From Phlyctochytrium arcticum (lineage: Eukaryota > Chytridiomycota > Chytridiomycetes > Chytridiales > Chytridiaceae), in NCBI GenBank assembly GCA_025602905.1, contig JAHLKI010000003.1, positions 1,054,001 to 1,118,000 on the forward strand: a stretch of 64,000 nt of DNA. The letters are read 5' to 3'. The notes under the pieces were generated by a model, which had not been told where the DNA came from, did no database searches, and worked only from the letters and a program-made list of their open reading frames with translations. A program made the translations under genes and the position numbers. Shown here piece after piece: positions 11,367-22,486 of this stretch. Position 1 is the first letter of the stretch; each line of letters opens with the position of its first letter.

Positions 11367-12295
11367 CTAAGTCTTCTTCATATGGTACGGCGCACCGCAT
11401 TCCTTGGCGCGGTGCCCAGATCGACCGCAGGCAAAACATTCACTGCCGGTCTTGTTCTGGTGGCCTTTGTTGTGGTGATTACTATGATGGCCGTGATGAT
11501 GAGGTTTGTTGTGATGTTTTTTGAACTTTCCTTTGCCGTACTTCTTATTTGGTTTTCGGCCATTGACAGAATTAACTTGGACGTTGGTTGGAGGCGCAGC
11601 TACTGGATTGATACCGCGCGTCTCCTCAGCCTTGAGACGGTCTGCGTCAAGTTTCATATCTTTGCGGATGGCGTCCATTAACTTGTCGAAACTGGTGATA
11701 GTACGGTACACGTTTGATGCCATGTTGGTGGGTAAGCCCGTGAGCGTCTTGGAGATCATTGTCTGGTCGTCACAAGGTACTGTATGTTGCACGATTGCAT
11801 GCGTCGTTTCAGATTGAATATCGCTTCGGCCCAGGAGTCAATTGTTTTGTAGTTGCCAAAATGCAACTTCACCCATGCTTGCTCGACATCCTGGCGAAGT
11901 TCTTGGGCGATCTCTTCGTAACGCGTGGTCAAGGCCGTCCACAACGACTTGGAAGTAGTTTCAAACTGGAAACGTGCTTGGACTGGTTTGGCAAAGTGCA
12001 GTTGCAGGAAGAGAAGGATTTCCTGGTCAAGGGTGACGTTGTTGGGATCATTGAGGTTGAAATTCGTTTGCAATACTCGCGTTAGGCCACGAGTTCTCAG
12101 GACGCGTTCCGTGCTCTCTTTCCACTGAGTATAGTTGTGGCCATCATACTCGAGAAGCTCGTACATTGGCTTCGGAAGGCGGAAGATGTCGAACGCAGGC
12201 TTGGACAGTGCCATAGCGGGACTTGCGGAGACATTAGCCATTGCTACGTTTGTTGGTGGGGTTGGGACTGCTGGTTGCGCGCCTTCACTGGACAT
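11367..12295 (-). pseudogene. Copia Gag, frameshifted, ending in in-frame UAG
   Basis: ATG at 12295, 50 bp inside the 5' LTR. The N-terminal two thirds follow the Copia Gag pattern (ELLEYDGHNYTQWKESTERV, then the UBN2-like helical core). A frame change near 11780-11790 separates this from the second part, which carries a CCHC knuckle CFACGRSGHRAKEC at about 11395-11440 after a Lys/His-rich stretch (KKHHNKPHHHGHHSNHHNK). The frame stops at TAG (11367-11369), but the same frame continues without a shift into protease. The stop could be a readthrough signal or simple decay of CAG; the nearby frameshift favours decay. Confidence 0.85.
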
Positions 12296-12348
12296 GGACT
12301 TTTGCTCCGGTTGGATTGCTCAACGGAGAAAACTGAGGCTACTTAACC

Positions 12349-12563
12349 TGTAGCAATTTACAAATGAATTCTTCCTCCCGGGCACGCCGGGGGACTCCTT
12401 ATATACATCTGTATCTGATCTATGCATAAACACAGTGTGTGACTATCTATAGATGCGGAACTATAGAATGAATGAGCCATTGTTTACGTGGCGTAGTAGC
12501 GACACATTCTTGGAACATGTCATTTAGACTTTCGATGGGGTGATCTGAGATCGTTCCATAACA
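12349..12563 (-). repeat. Copia 5' LTR
   Basis: 215 bp, TG...CA on the minus strand. On that strand it contains tatataaggag, a TATA-like promoter candidate (TATAAG), about 60 bp before its end. Immediately internal is ggttaagtagcctcag, where the primer-binding site should be; I could not match it to a tRNA by eye. Confidence 0.95.
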
Positions 12564-12621
12564 GGTTGAGCATAATATAATTTCTATAAATATATATGGG
12601 TAAGTCTAGTCAATTCTGATA

Positions 12622-12840
12622 CTAATTTGGTGGAGGGGGGAGTCTATGTGCGAAGCTCGCCATGAGGGCCAGGAATCTGTCCTCTCTTGCGCCTTCCTCT
12701 CGGCGTCTGGTGTCATCTCTGGCTGCCTCCTCTTGGCGTAGGACGTCATCCCTTTCCTCGTGTCTCTGTACAGTAAGTGTGAGAATTGCCATTTGGCTTT
12801 TCTCACGTCTGTGAAAAAGAACTTGAATGACGAAATGGAG
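12622..12840 (-). pseudogene. Harbinger Myb-like protein, C-terminal fragment
   Basis: Reading toward 12622 the frame gives an Arg/Glu heptad-like stretch (RHEERDDVLRQEEAARDDTR) and ends FLALMASFAHRLPPPPN before a TAG at 12622-12624. A charged coiled coil at the C-terminus is typical of the Myb/trihelix partner of Harbinger transposases, which helps nuclear import and end binding. The N-terminal Myb domain is missing: the sequence runs into the DUF6729 gene near 12880. A short open stretch only, so the assignment leans on position and the convergent layout. Confidence 0.5.
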
Positions 12841-12879
12841 AAGCTAAACAAAAACGGAGGATCCTATCCTAACTTCATC

Positions 12880-15800
12880 ACGCAGAGCGATTGTTGGATC
12901 CGCCATCCAGCAGTTCAAAACATCTTCCGGGGCCAGCATCATTTGGACCCTATGGAGCTGGCTTAACCAGATGTCTACATACATGTGCCGCACTTGTACG
13001 CCAACATAAGATGTCATTGCGGCCACGACCTGACTACGAAGGGATGGAATGACGACTTTCGGAGAGTAGTGGATCTAGATCGAACATGGTACCTGCTTTC
13101 GCGACGCTACCGCTGCGACAAGCGCGGGAAAAAGTCTGGATGTGGGAAAAGTTTCGTTGGGCATGGTCCATTCATTCTTGACCAATTGCCCGAAAGCTCG
13201 CACATGTCCTTTCCAGCCGTCCTCACCTAACGAATGGGTATCTCGTCGCTGTTGATGAATCAGATGCGGCCCCTTTTCCACCACAGAACAGGGCCGTCGC
13301 CTACAGCCAACCTCCTCCGAGAACTCCATACTAAGCAGTACGATATTTGACGGTTTGCCTATTTGGAAGAAGTTCGTCATCGAGTTACCTACCCGCCGCC
13401 CTTTGACGCTCAGACAATCTTCCCCCCTTTCCCGGAGTTTGTTAAAGAGTATGAAGAGAAGCTTCCTCTTTCGAACTACCTGTTAGCTGTCTACAATACG
13501 GCGCAAAGGCGGTTCCAGAAACCACGTGATCAACAGATTGCTATGCTCCCAGCGGACGTTCTTTCCAGCGATTTCAGTCACAAACTTCCGAAACGTGTTG
13601 CACGCATTGACGGGTGCCCTGTGTATACGGCCGTCCACTCTTTTGGTAATCAATTTGGAGAGATCCGCGGGCACACGCTCACATTCACGAAAAGACTGAG
13701 GGAAATACAGTAGATCAGCCGATCAAAGGGATGTTGAATTCGTTGAAGCAGTTTGGTCATAAGCAACCACAACTCTTGTTAGTTGACGACGTGCCGGGTA
13801 AAGTTTTTTGTGCTTCTCTTTCTGCCCATCATGCATTTTCTAATCGCTGGATTGATCAATAGGAGAACGAGGGTATTTCGAGAAGGCCATTCCATCCTTA
13901 ACTCAAGATGTCAGGGCGACTATTATCGATGAATTTGCCAATCTTCCTGAGTTTTCACGTCCTCCAAACGTGGAGCAATTTCTGATCACTACCTCGACTG
14001 CCTGCGATTTTATGCTCAATGTATGGGTCTTGCGAAACCTGAACGCCGGGGGTGAAGAGACAGGTGAAGAGACAGGTGAAGAGACAGGTGAAGAGACAGG
14101 TGAAGAGACAGGTGAAGAGACAGGTGAAGAGACAGGGGACGAGACAGGTGCAGAAATAGGTGCAGAGACGATTGCAGTTGGATTTGACTGCGAGTGGTCA
14201 TATGATCCCCGTACAGGTGTACAGGGTAAAGTCGCCACCATACAAATTGCGACCAGTGAAGTTGTCTTGATTGTTCACCTCTCTCGTATCGGAACGATCC
14301 CCTCAAGCATGAAGCGATTGATTGCGGAAGCGCGTGTCATCAAAGTAGGCAAAAATCTCGGTACTGACTTGGCAAAACTGGAAAGGGACTATGGCTTGCC
14401 TGTAAACCGTGGAACGTTGGAACTTGGTGCCTTTTGTGAACGTTTGAATGTAGTTTCGGATGGAAGGGTCGGCCTAGACATACTTTGCGCAACGGCTCTG
14501 CATCAAAGACTCCGCAAGCCAGATCCATTCGAATAAGTGAGGATTGGGACAATGAGAAACTGTCCGAACAGCAACTAACGTACGCCGCGAACGACGCGTA
14601 TGCCAGTCTAATGATCTATACCAACGTGGTGAATTTGCCCAACATAAATGCGCAGCAGCTTCGTCCGGGCCTAGCTGTTGATATTGTGGCCAAGTACAAC
14701 AAGAAGATGGTCTTCGCAACTGGAATCGTGGGACCTGCCGATGTCACAAGATTACATGGAGTAAACTTAACCAAGACCCGCCAGGCTGTCAAGATCCATC
14801 AAATTTTTGTTCCAGCTGCCTTCATACCCCAATGTAAAGGTAAGCATGAGCCGTCTGCAATTAATGTTAGCGCGCGACATTGAAGTACGTTTCGTCCATT
14901 TAGAAATTGCCTATGGTGAGCTTGACCTGCCATCACGTACTGTCGTACCGACTACACAACTACGAGTCGCTGCGTCCCGCCCCATTGAGATCGTCCCTCC
15001 AACAAACATACGGGACCCGAGCGCTACCATAACCGTGAATGCCGACAGCCAGCCGTCTTCTTTCGTTGAAGATAGCCTTGAAGATGCGTCAGCGGAAAAT
15101 GTTTCGGGGATGACGAACTTGTCCGACCTACTTATGGGGGACGAGCAGTCGGAAACAGTTGAGCACCACGATGAAGGCAATCCGTTGGAAGACGTTGTTC
15201 TTGACGCAACTATTCTAGAAGCTGCCACCCAGATGCTGAGCGGGATGGAGACTGCTTCTGAACAATCGACACTCCCAACAAGAGTGCTCATGGATCCCTT
15301 CCATTTGATGAAAAGGATAGTCATTCCCGGACGGCACGGAATTTTAACGAGATTCATTCGAGCTTTGAGGGATGCAATGTTTGTGGTTGACGAAGATGAC
15401 AAGCGTCATATGATAAGAGTTTATCTCGAACCACGGAATCAAACGTGGGAACAGGTTCTGATCCAAAAACCTGCCTGGGTCAGGAAACGCGTCCGGCGGT
15501 ACATTCCAAAGCCGGAAGTACTACTCCCACTAGTTAGGAAAGTGTTCTTGGCCTACGGTCTCATTCTCTGCAAAAAGCTGAAAAAGCCATTGTTCAACAT
15601 GGAGGCATGGAAGAAGGCGAAGCTTGTCATCCGTGAAATCTTCCTTGGTCATGTCTCCGACCCCGTTAACGTACCACTTTATTACAAAATGAAAATTGAC
15701 AAGTTTTTTCTGACAAAGTATAGATGCATCCAAGGGACAAACCTTTTGTAGGGCGGGGTTCATCAGTAAATAATTGCACGGTTCTCCGCATATCGGCCAA

Positions 15801-16290
15801 GTGTGCCATTTACGCATAGCCTATTGGCAGAATACGTTTGTAGACCCGATCAGAATGGAAGTCTCTCATTGGGGGTCCACCTCTACCAATCTCTTTACCA
15901 CACTAAACGCGACGCTTTCAGGTGGGAACTTTGAACAGATCGGGCAAGCCATGGAAGTGGCACTACAACCTGTGGCTGATTGATTCGATACATTCCCTTT
16001 ACCTGGAGTTGGAACATGTTCTGAAATTGCCCTGGCCACCACTTCTTGAGAATTGGTGTAATCCAAACTACTACAAGCAAAGTCAAGAAACCTTCCTCAT
16101 TTGTCCGCTAGGAACAAAGATGGCTGAAGTTCACCAGATAGAACGTTTCCGTGAGCCAGAGTCAAACTTTTTCCGTCGATCTGAAGTGGCCCACCGGCAA
16201 AACTCTTGTTTTGCAATTTTTCCCTTTAGCACTAGAGAGGAAAAGAGGCGGTTCCTTGAATTCCTCAAGGAACGGCGCTTACCATGCTGA
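12880..16290 (+). pseudogene. DUF6729 / DDE-like protein with embedded WRN-type 3'-5' exonuclease
   Basis: Decayed large gene. Order: an N-terminal zinc region typical of DUF6729 (CWIRHPAVQNIF at about 12893, DVYIHVPHLY, RCHCGHDLTTKGW, RRYRCDKR...GCGKSF, SFPAVLT); a nuclease-like core with DFSHKLPKRVARIDG (about 13570) and VDDVPGERG (about 13785, across an intron at 13798-13862, 65 bp); a (GEET)n repeat; a DEDDy exonuclease with DCEWSYD (about 14188), VGKNLGTDLAK (about 14350) and YAANDAYASLMIY (about 14580); then RVLMDPFHLMKRI (about 15280), RRYIPKP, LYRCIQGTN-like and HYNLWLID (about 15960). Breaks: in-frame stops at 12964, 13228, about 13350 and others, and frameshifts near 13712, 14535, 14840 and 15750. 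Function in fungi is unknown; the family is dispersed and transposon-like. Confidence 0.8.
14051..14170 (+). repeat. 12-bp minisatellite encoding (GEET)n
   Basis: Ten consecutive 12-bp units: seven exact ggtgaagagaca copies, then three diverged ones, giving GEET x7, GDET, GAEI, GAET. It lies in frame just before the exonuclease catalytic motif DCEW, so it would be an acidic linker. Likely expanded by slippage. Confidence 0.95.
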
Positions 16291-16299
16291 TGACCTTGC

Positions 16300-17314
16300 C
16301 ACCAACGGTAAACCCTGGACCAGAAATATCAAAAAGTCATGGATTCAGTATTTCATGACCATAAATGACTCTGTTGTTCGTGCTCAAACCGGCAAATTCA
16401 TGTGCAGCCTGGAGAAGGAGCTCTTGATTGAAAAAACAATCGCCTTTCATCTGAGAGAACTTAAGCGTGGGTTCGAGTTGGGAGAGCGGGACAACAACCT
16501 GATCGAGAATGTTGATGAGACCCGTTTTGTTATTAATCTCGATAACAAGCGAACACTGAGCAAACGTGGAGATCAAGAAGTCAAGTATGCCGATGTTGTA
16601 GAATCCGAGTCGATGACGATGATTGTTCGTGTGGTTGGCGGCCGTTACGCCCGTATTGAAACACCTATGAAAGTGTTTCAGAATGCAGCTTCAAGACATC
16701 CAACCACTGGCGTACCTGATAATGTCATTGGCGCTTGCTAAAGGAGTGAGCCCAACGGCTGGTGCAACCAAAGAGTGTTTGAGCAATGGTTTTGGAAGCC
16801 AAGAGCATACCAGCCAGATCGCCATGACCGCCAAAGGGTCGTGTATGTTGACAACTGCAGTGGCCATAACATCACCGAAACTCTGATAACAACCCTGGCC
16901 AACCACAAGACCCTCCTGAAGTACCTTCCCTCTTGCGCGACTGACAAATGCCAACCGGCCAATTTGTTCATCATATCCAAGCTCAAGGATGCTTGGACCG
17001 ACCGCTGGGAGACCAAGAGAATGCAGATGACCAGAGGCAACAAATGGAGCAACGGACCTCCAGGTCAGGGGATGGGTTCAGGAAAACTCAACAATCCTGG
17101 CAAATCGTACTTCTTGCAGTTGGCTGCCGATGTCGTGCGCGACGTCAATGCCCAACGGGACAGAAATGGCCTACCGAATGCCCGCAAGGTGATGATCACC
17201 TGCGGTATGGGCTTGAGTCTTGACAGAAGGTGGAAAGTGTCACAGCTCACTGCCAAACTTCAAGAGATTGTTTGCAAACACCCAGGGCACTTCGCTGGAG
17301 AGCCTTTTGACTAG
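16300..17314 (+). pseudogene. pogo-like DDE_1 transposase with one in-frame stop
   Basis: Strong match in pattern to a DDE_1 family known from oomycetes and fungi: QTGKFMCSLEKEL, FHLRELKRGFELG, IENVDETRFVINLDN (first Asp), GDQEVKYADVV, VYVDNCSGHN (second Asp, about 16850), NPGKSYFLQLAADVVRDVNA. The frame is open from 16151 to 17314 except one TAA at 16739, where Tyr is expected after IGAC. At the third acidic position the expected QPCD reads QPAN, so the catalytic residue itself is lost. Where the N-terminus begins is uncertain, because the frame overlaps the end of the exonuclease gene; related proteins start with a helix-turn-helix that I cannot place. No inverted repeats were found. Confidence 0.8.
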
Positions 17315-17448
17315 GTGTAACCCCCTTATCCCCTTTGCTTATGTCATATTGAAAAAACAAATGTGTTCAAACCAGAAAATAATGCATTGGGAAAATACTT
17401 TCAAGTAGTCTGAAGTGGATCCAGGGGTGGTTAGGTGAGACTAATTCT

Positions 17449-18640
17449 TTGGAAGCAAGTTCAAGACTTATTACAGAAGGAATATACTGTATCCGCCATT
17501 CGAAAAGCCCATGGAGTGCCACGGTGGTTTTTGCGCCTAAGAAAGATGGGGGAATTCGAGTGTGTATGGATTACAGAGGTTTGAATCCGTTACCAAGCAA
17601 GATTGTACTCCTCTGCCCAACATTGCAGAGGTGCGGGATCGTGTATAGAATGAAGTATTTTAGTTTGGTGGATGTTCGAGATGCGTACCACCAGTTATGG
17701 ATTTGTTCAAGGGACATTGAAAAGACCGCCCTTCGTACATGCTTTGGTCATTTCGAATACATCGTTGTTCTTTTTGGTTCGACAAACACACCAGCCGCCT
17801 TTCAACATTTGATGAACAAAATTCTTGGGGACTTGTTTGACCAAGGAGTCATTTTGTACCTGGATGACATCTTGACTTCCTCAAAAACAAAGGCCAAACA
17901 TACGCGCCTGGTGGATGAAGTACTTCAACAGCTACATTTGAATAGTCTGTTTGTCAAGGAGGCGAAGTGCCAGTGGGCCAGGAATGAAGTGGGATTTTGT
18001 GGCTACATTCTGAGCAACAAGGGCCTGAAATGTTCCTCATGCAAACTTGAAGCTGTGAAACATTAACCACGTCCCTCCAATCACCGCAATTTTCAATCTT
18101 TCTTGGGACTCACAAACTACTTGATTGATTTTGTCAATCAATATGCCACAATTGTATTACCTCTGTCAAACCTTCAGTCAGTTAAAACCCCATGGCGATG
18201 GCACACAGAAGAAGAGGCGGCGTTTCAAGCAATCAAGACGGCCAACAAAAATGCCCCAATCCTGGCCACGTTTGACCCCAACAAAGAAACATATCTCTAC
18301 ACTGATGTATCCATTTTTGGTTACATTATCTTGCACAGCCTTCCGCCTTTCTCCAAAACCTGGTTGACCAGACCAGAGGGCATCCTCATCCCTCTGAATC
18401 AGGGTCCTCACAACCACTAATTGGCGGCTCGGAAATGTGGCATGTGGCACAGCCATCACAATTTTACCAATTTTATGACAAGAAGGAAGTTGAATTTCTC
18501 AACAATACGTATGAGGCTGGCATAAGGAAAAAGGTTGGGGCAATGGAGTTGATGATTGAGAACTGGAATTGTGGGATTGCACTCGAAAAGCATTGAGATC
18601 TAGTGCTCTACACAACTAAGCAATGAGTCATACCACTGCC
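17449..18640 (+). pseudogene. Ty3/gypsy Pol fragment (RT and start of RNase H)
   Basis: Reverse transcriptase motifs run in order: SPWSATVVFAPKKDGGIRVC, MDYRGLN, YFSLVDVRDAYHQ, GHFEYIVVLFGSTNTPAAFQ and the intact catalytic ILYLDDILT at about 17855. The RT thumb and RNase H start follow (FLGLTNYLIDFV, TPWRWHTEEEAAFQ, LYTDVSIFGY). A TAA at 18064 and degeneration after 18400 end it. Gag, protease, integrase and LTRs are absent, so this is an isolated fragment. RNase H traces continue in shifted frames to about 18640. Confidence 0.85.
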
Positions 18641-19263
18641 CAAAGGAGCTTGATACCGCACATGCCATTTTTGATATGCACAGCGCGGAACTGCCAGTCT
18701 AGCCTAAATGCCGCTTAGCATTTCCATAGTCTTTTCCCTCATTCTTTTCTTTCGAGACAATGATAGTGTATACAATGTCAGATTTAGCTCATGGCACTTC
18801 TCAGGGGTTCAGGGAGGAGTATGGGCTATCTCTCTTATTAATTGTTTGCCTTGATTCAACTTCAAAAAAATGGACCGTCTCAACAAGGACGCAACTCCGG
18901 CGCATTAGCCAAAAAAACGTATTGTCAAATTCCGGATGCAATAAAAGGTAGAAAAGCCGGATACGCATATCAGCTATAATAAAATACTAATAGATGAAGC
19001 GGGTGTGGGTGCAAGGACCGAGAAAAACATCTGACGCCTTGTGTTTGCCATATTTCAACCGTCAAAAATTACTGAAAGCGCGAGACGCATTACGCGTCAA
19101 AGATTCAATTCAAGACAACAAACATAAACTACATAAAGACTAATCCTAACTACGACTAAAAACCCAGTGTTGAAGAGATATCCGCGTGCAAAGAGGGCGA
19201 CATCTATAAGATTCCGTTAGTTCAGCAAATCTGTCAAAGTTTGCTGCAAAGATCTCACATACC
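18641..19263. other. Intergenic
   Basis: No gene supported. Moderately AT-rich. It forms the 3' flank of the minus-strand gene that ends at 19264. Confidence 0.4.
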
Positions 19264-22200
19264 TTAAAAATCTTCCATAAAATCAGCGGTAGTAACGTTT
19301 TCGTCATCGTCTCTCATCGCCAGGTCTGCATCCTCCGCTGGCATCGTGAGACTTGAAATCCACCAGACCATGGTCTCTTCACAGACCTTTGTTGTACGAG
19401 CGCGGCGCACTTGCAGGTTAAATGTTTTTGAAGCAGGGTGTTTAGCGAGAGAAAGTATTCTTGTTTGGGGGCGGCAGGCTTTTTGGCAGAGGTTTTATGG
19501 GTGGTGGTGTTGGTGACATTGGTGAGTGGCTTCTTTGCAGGCGGCTCGCGTCCTGAGGGGATTGAATGCGCTTTGTAATCTGTGATGGCAATGTGGGTGT
19601 TGAGTTTGAGTACCGGCACTTTCCACAAGCTGAATGGCAATAGTTTCTCAGAGAAAAAGCATACATGATCGACAGGTTGTTTCGCAAACGCTGCCTTTTG
19701 GCTGACCTTTTTTGACTTCTTGGCAGTACTGGAACCCTCTGCAACAAGAATGGGAGGAGGAGACTTGAGGAAGACCTTGTACACGGGAGCTGTTTCATCG
19801 AATGCCGCTTGCACACTCACCCGAGATGTGGGACCCATGAGCCTTTCAAACATGGTGATGATGGCCGCCCCAACTTCAGCATTCCGTTGAGGTTGGTTGT
19901 CCTTGAGTTGAAGTGGGCTTGCTTCATTAAGGTTAAATGAATGTGTGTACTGGGCCGTTGGGTCTTGCTCTTTCTCCTTCTTCTTCAGACAGGCCACCTC
20001 GGCCAAGAATGCTCTAGCAGACCGCTCCTGGGTGACGGATACATACAAAGTCTTGATCACCGCTGCGTTTTCACTGCCATATGGTCGAATGGCGTCCCGA
20101 AGAAGAGAATTGAAGACTTCCAAGTCTTCGGAGCTGGCGACGGCAAGAAATGACTTCATTGCAGCTTTGGCATCAGCGGGACTTTTCTCAAATTGGTCCA
20201 TCGTGGTCAGGATGAACAGGATGATGATAACGTAGTTCTTCTTGTTTAAACGGATGAACATTGGTAGCAAGCAGATAAGGACCTCTTTGTAAAGTTTGAC
20301 ATTGCCCGTGGCCAATGCAGCTGAAGCATCCAGTACCAGAGGCATGTCTTCATCAAAAAGGCGGATGAGGGATTCGATAAATACACGTTGGACATCGGTC
20401 CACTTGTCCTTCAGCGCCGCATGCATTTTGAACACCAGCTCCCTGGCCCCTTTCCAAGCTAGCAGCATGAGTGTGAGAATCATCACCCGTCTGATTGAAT
20501 GAATCTTGACCGGGTCAATGACTGCATTTGGGAAGGCTGCGTGCCATAGGGGCATGATGACAGTGAACGCCCAACGCAGTAACGCTATTCTTTTGTAGTG
20601 AGTATGTAAACCTTAATCGCATTCCGACAAACATTGAACTTACCAAGTTGTGCGTTTAAGGCTATGTGCATCATGTCCGGCCAAGGAAACACTCTTAGGC
20701 GCCATAATGTGGGGACTTTGGTAGAGAGCTTGCGTCCCAATGAAGCCAGCAATTGTTCTTTTGTGGGGTTCTCGGGACGTACTGGTGGTGGGTCTACCAC
20801 ATCGAGAGCCCAGATAACTTTAATATTGTTCCTCCGGACATAGAAGTCTCCCACGAGCCACATGGCCTCGCTGTATCCTGCGGTGAAAGTCATAATGTCT
20901 TTGAAAAGTTTGGTGATGTCGGAGTTGCTGTTCATTGGATAGTTCACCGCTTTGAAGACGTGGAATCCCTTGAGGGCCCTCGCATGGGTTGACATGCTGT
21001 AACTGTACAGCTTGCTGGAGTAGGCATCGTTCTTTTCGGCGCGCTCGATCCAGGTGTCATAGTAGGCTTCAGATGGGATGAAAATGGTATCGCCTTTGTA
21101 GGCATCAGCGTTGTTGAAAGGTACTACGGACACGACCTTGCTTGACCGCAACGTTCGTCCACGCACCGCATCCGACACTGATGACAGTGTTTTTGGGAGA
21201 TGTTCCTGAAAGCCCTTAAGGTTGGCGTATTTTTCATGAAAGTTGATGCAGGGTTTTCCTTCCAACAGCGGCAACGGGGAGAGCGAATGTCTGCCTTTGA
21301 CCTTGATGGGAACGCCTGGATGAAGCTGTGGACCCAGGTTAGCCTGAGTTTGAGACTTGGAGAATTTGCCTGCGTTTGCCGACCCGGGTGTTCCTTGAAC
21401 ATGAACGCGGTTGAAATTGTCAAACTTCAAGACTGAGATTTCTCCTTTGGGTTTTGCTAGTTCTTCTTTGATGGCGGCAAGCTTCTCCAGAATTTGCTCG
21501 TTCATCTTTCGGTTGAATGTGCTTGGGGAATAGCAGAGGTTAAGTGATGAAAAGAACTCCTTGACCGAGTTGGAAGTCCCCATCAAGGGAGCCATCAACG
21601 CATCCTTGATGTAGTTGATTTTGCCAGACTTGTCTTGCAGGGCAGCATCCGTTAGTGTGGAGAATAGTACCATCCTTTTCTGCTTGGCTGATAACCTGGT
21701 TCGCCATTCCAAGTTATATCCCACAAAGAGAGCTTTCTTGGAAACCATCTTGTTGCACTTGTCTTCCAGGAGGTCCAAGAATTCTTCTATGTTGGTGGTG
21801 AAAGGGGCAGGCTTGTCAAAGACTTGTGCTCGGAGGAGGACAACACTGCCATGGAAACTACCAAGACTCCGTGTTGCAATGCCCGGTGCCGTAGCAGGAG
21901 TATGCAAATGGTTTGCGTAAGCTGTTCCGTGTCTTGATTGTCCTGGGTGAGATCCACAAAGCCGAGGGAGAAGGGCTCTCCATCTGCTGCATTCGAGGGT
22001 GGGTTGTAGTCAGCCTTGAATACATTTGCATCACTGAAGGCTTTTTGAAGGCGTTGGAGACAAGCGTTGCAGTAGACCGCGGCAAAAGGGAGTTTAGAGG
22101 CAGCATCAAATTCGATATGTATGCCAGGATTGAGGAGGTGTAGGACCGTCTGACAACGTCTAGTATGGAAATATGGGCTTTCGTTGCAGCTACAAACGTC

Positions 22201-22296
22201 ACATCCAGCGGCGTAACGCTTCTTGCCATTGGCAATCCTCTTGATTGCTGTTGAAGTTGTGGCAAAGCGACCACTTTTCCGCTTGCAGTTGGCCAT
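19264..22296 (-). pseudogene. Unrecognised two-exon family, copy A (possibly DUF6589-like)
   Basis: About 950 residues if repaired. ATG at 22296 opens a Cys cluster YAAGCDVCSCNES...YCNACLQR (Cx2CxC...Cx2C). The frame then changes near 21900. A conserved core ISVLKFDNFNRVHVQGTPGS (about 21420) is followed by WLVGDFYVRRNNIKVIW and WPDMMHIALNAQ. A 59-bp intron at 20585-20643 (GTAAGT...AATAG) splits the codon after NAQ. Exon 2 gives MPLWHAAFPNAV, then helices to an acidic tail ending DFMEDF at 19264; a frame change near 19390 precedes that tail. A relative is at 48970-51864 on +, with the intron at the same codon. The D-N-x-N-R-V, GD and H-x-x-x-N-A spacing recalls fungal DUF6589 proteins, but that link is weak. 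Role unknown; the multicopy state suggests a mobile element. Confidence 0.65.
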
Positions 22297-22486
22297 TACT
22301 ATAGTGAAGATTGTGAGCCAAATAAAAAGCAGAATGGCCTGAAAATGCAGGAGGCGACAGTACCTGATGTCGTGAAACCGAGAATCAAGCGCATCGGACC
22401 AACAAATGCCTACAAGATGGGGTGTATATAGGAGAAAAAACCGATGCCAAAATCACCTGATGCATTCAAAAAAATGGGTGCAACGG

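Larger units (their letters stand above)
7094..12563 (-). mobile_element. Complete Ty1/Copia LTR retrotransposon
   Basis: Two 215-bp direct repeats (7094-7308 and 12349-12563) differ at 5 positions by my count. They start TGTTATGG and end GCTACA on the minus strand and are flanked by the identical 5-mer GGTTG at 7089-7093 and 12564-12568. A purine tract abuts the 3' LTR. Internal order on the minus strand is gag, protease, integrase, reverse transcriptase, RNase H, which is Copia order. High LTR identity implies a fairly recent insertion, yet the body has several frameshifts and stops. It inserted between the two Harbinger genes. Confidence 0.95.
5809..12840. mobile_element. PIF/Harbinger element interrupted by Copia
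   Basis: Transposase on + (5809-6986) and the C-terminal end of a Myb-like protein on - (12622-12840) converge, the standard two-gene layout of Harbinger elements. A complete Copia retrotransposon sits between them at 7094-12563 with its own 5-bp target duplication. Without it the two genes end about 180 bp apart. Outer ends were not defined: the left inverted repeat may lie at 5480-5660 and the right end is cut by the DUF6729 gene. Confidence 0.6.

Noticed and set aside
14051..14170. Possible CRISPR-like array
   Set aside because: Units are contiguous 12-mers without spacers; it is a coding minisatellite in a eukaryotic genome.
13903..14241. Minus-strand frame with (SSPV)n repeats
   Set aside because: Antisense of the (GEET)n minisatellite in the exonuclease gene.
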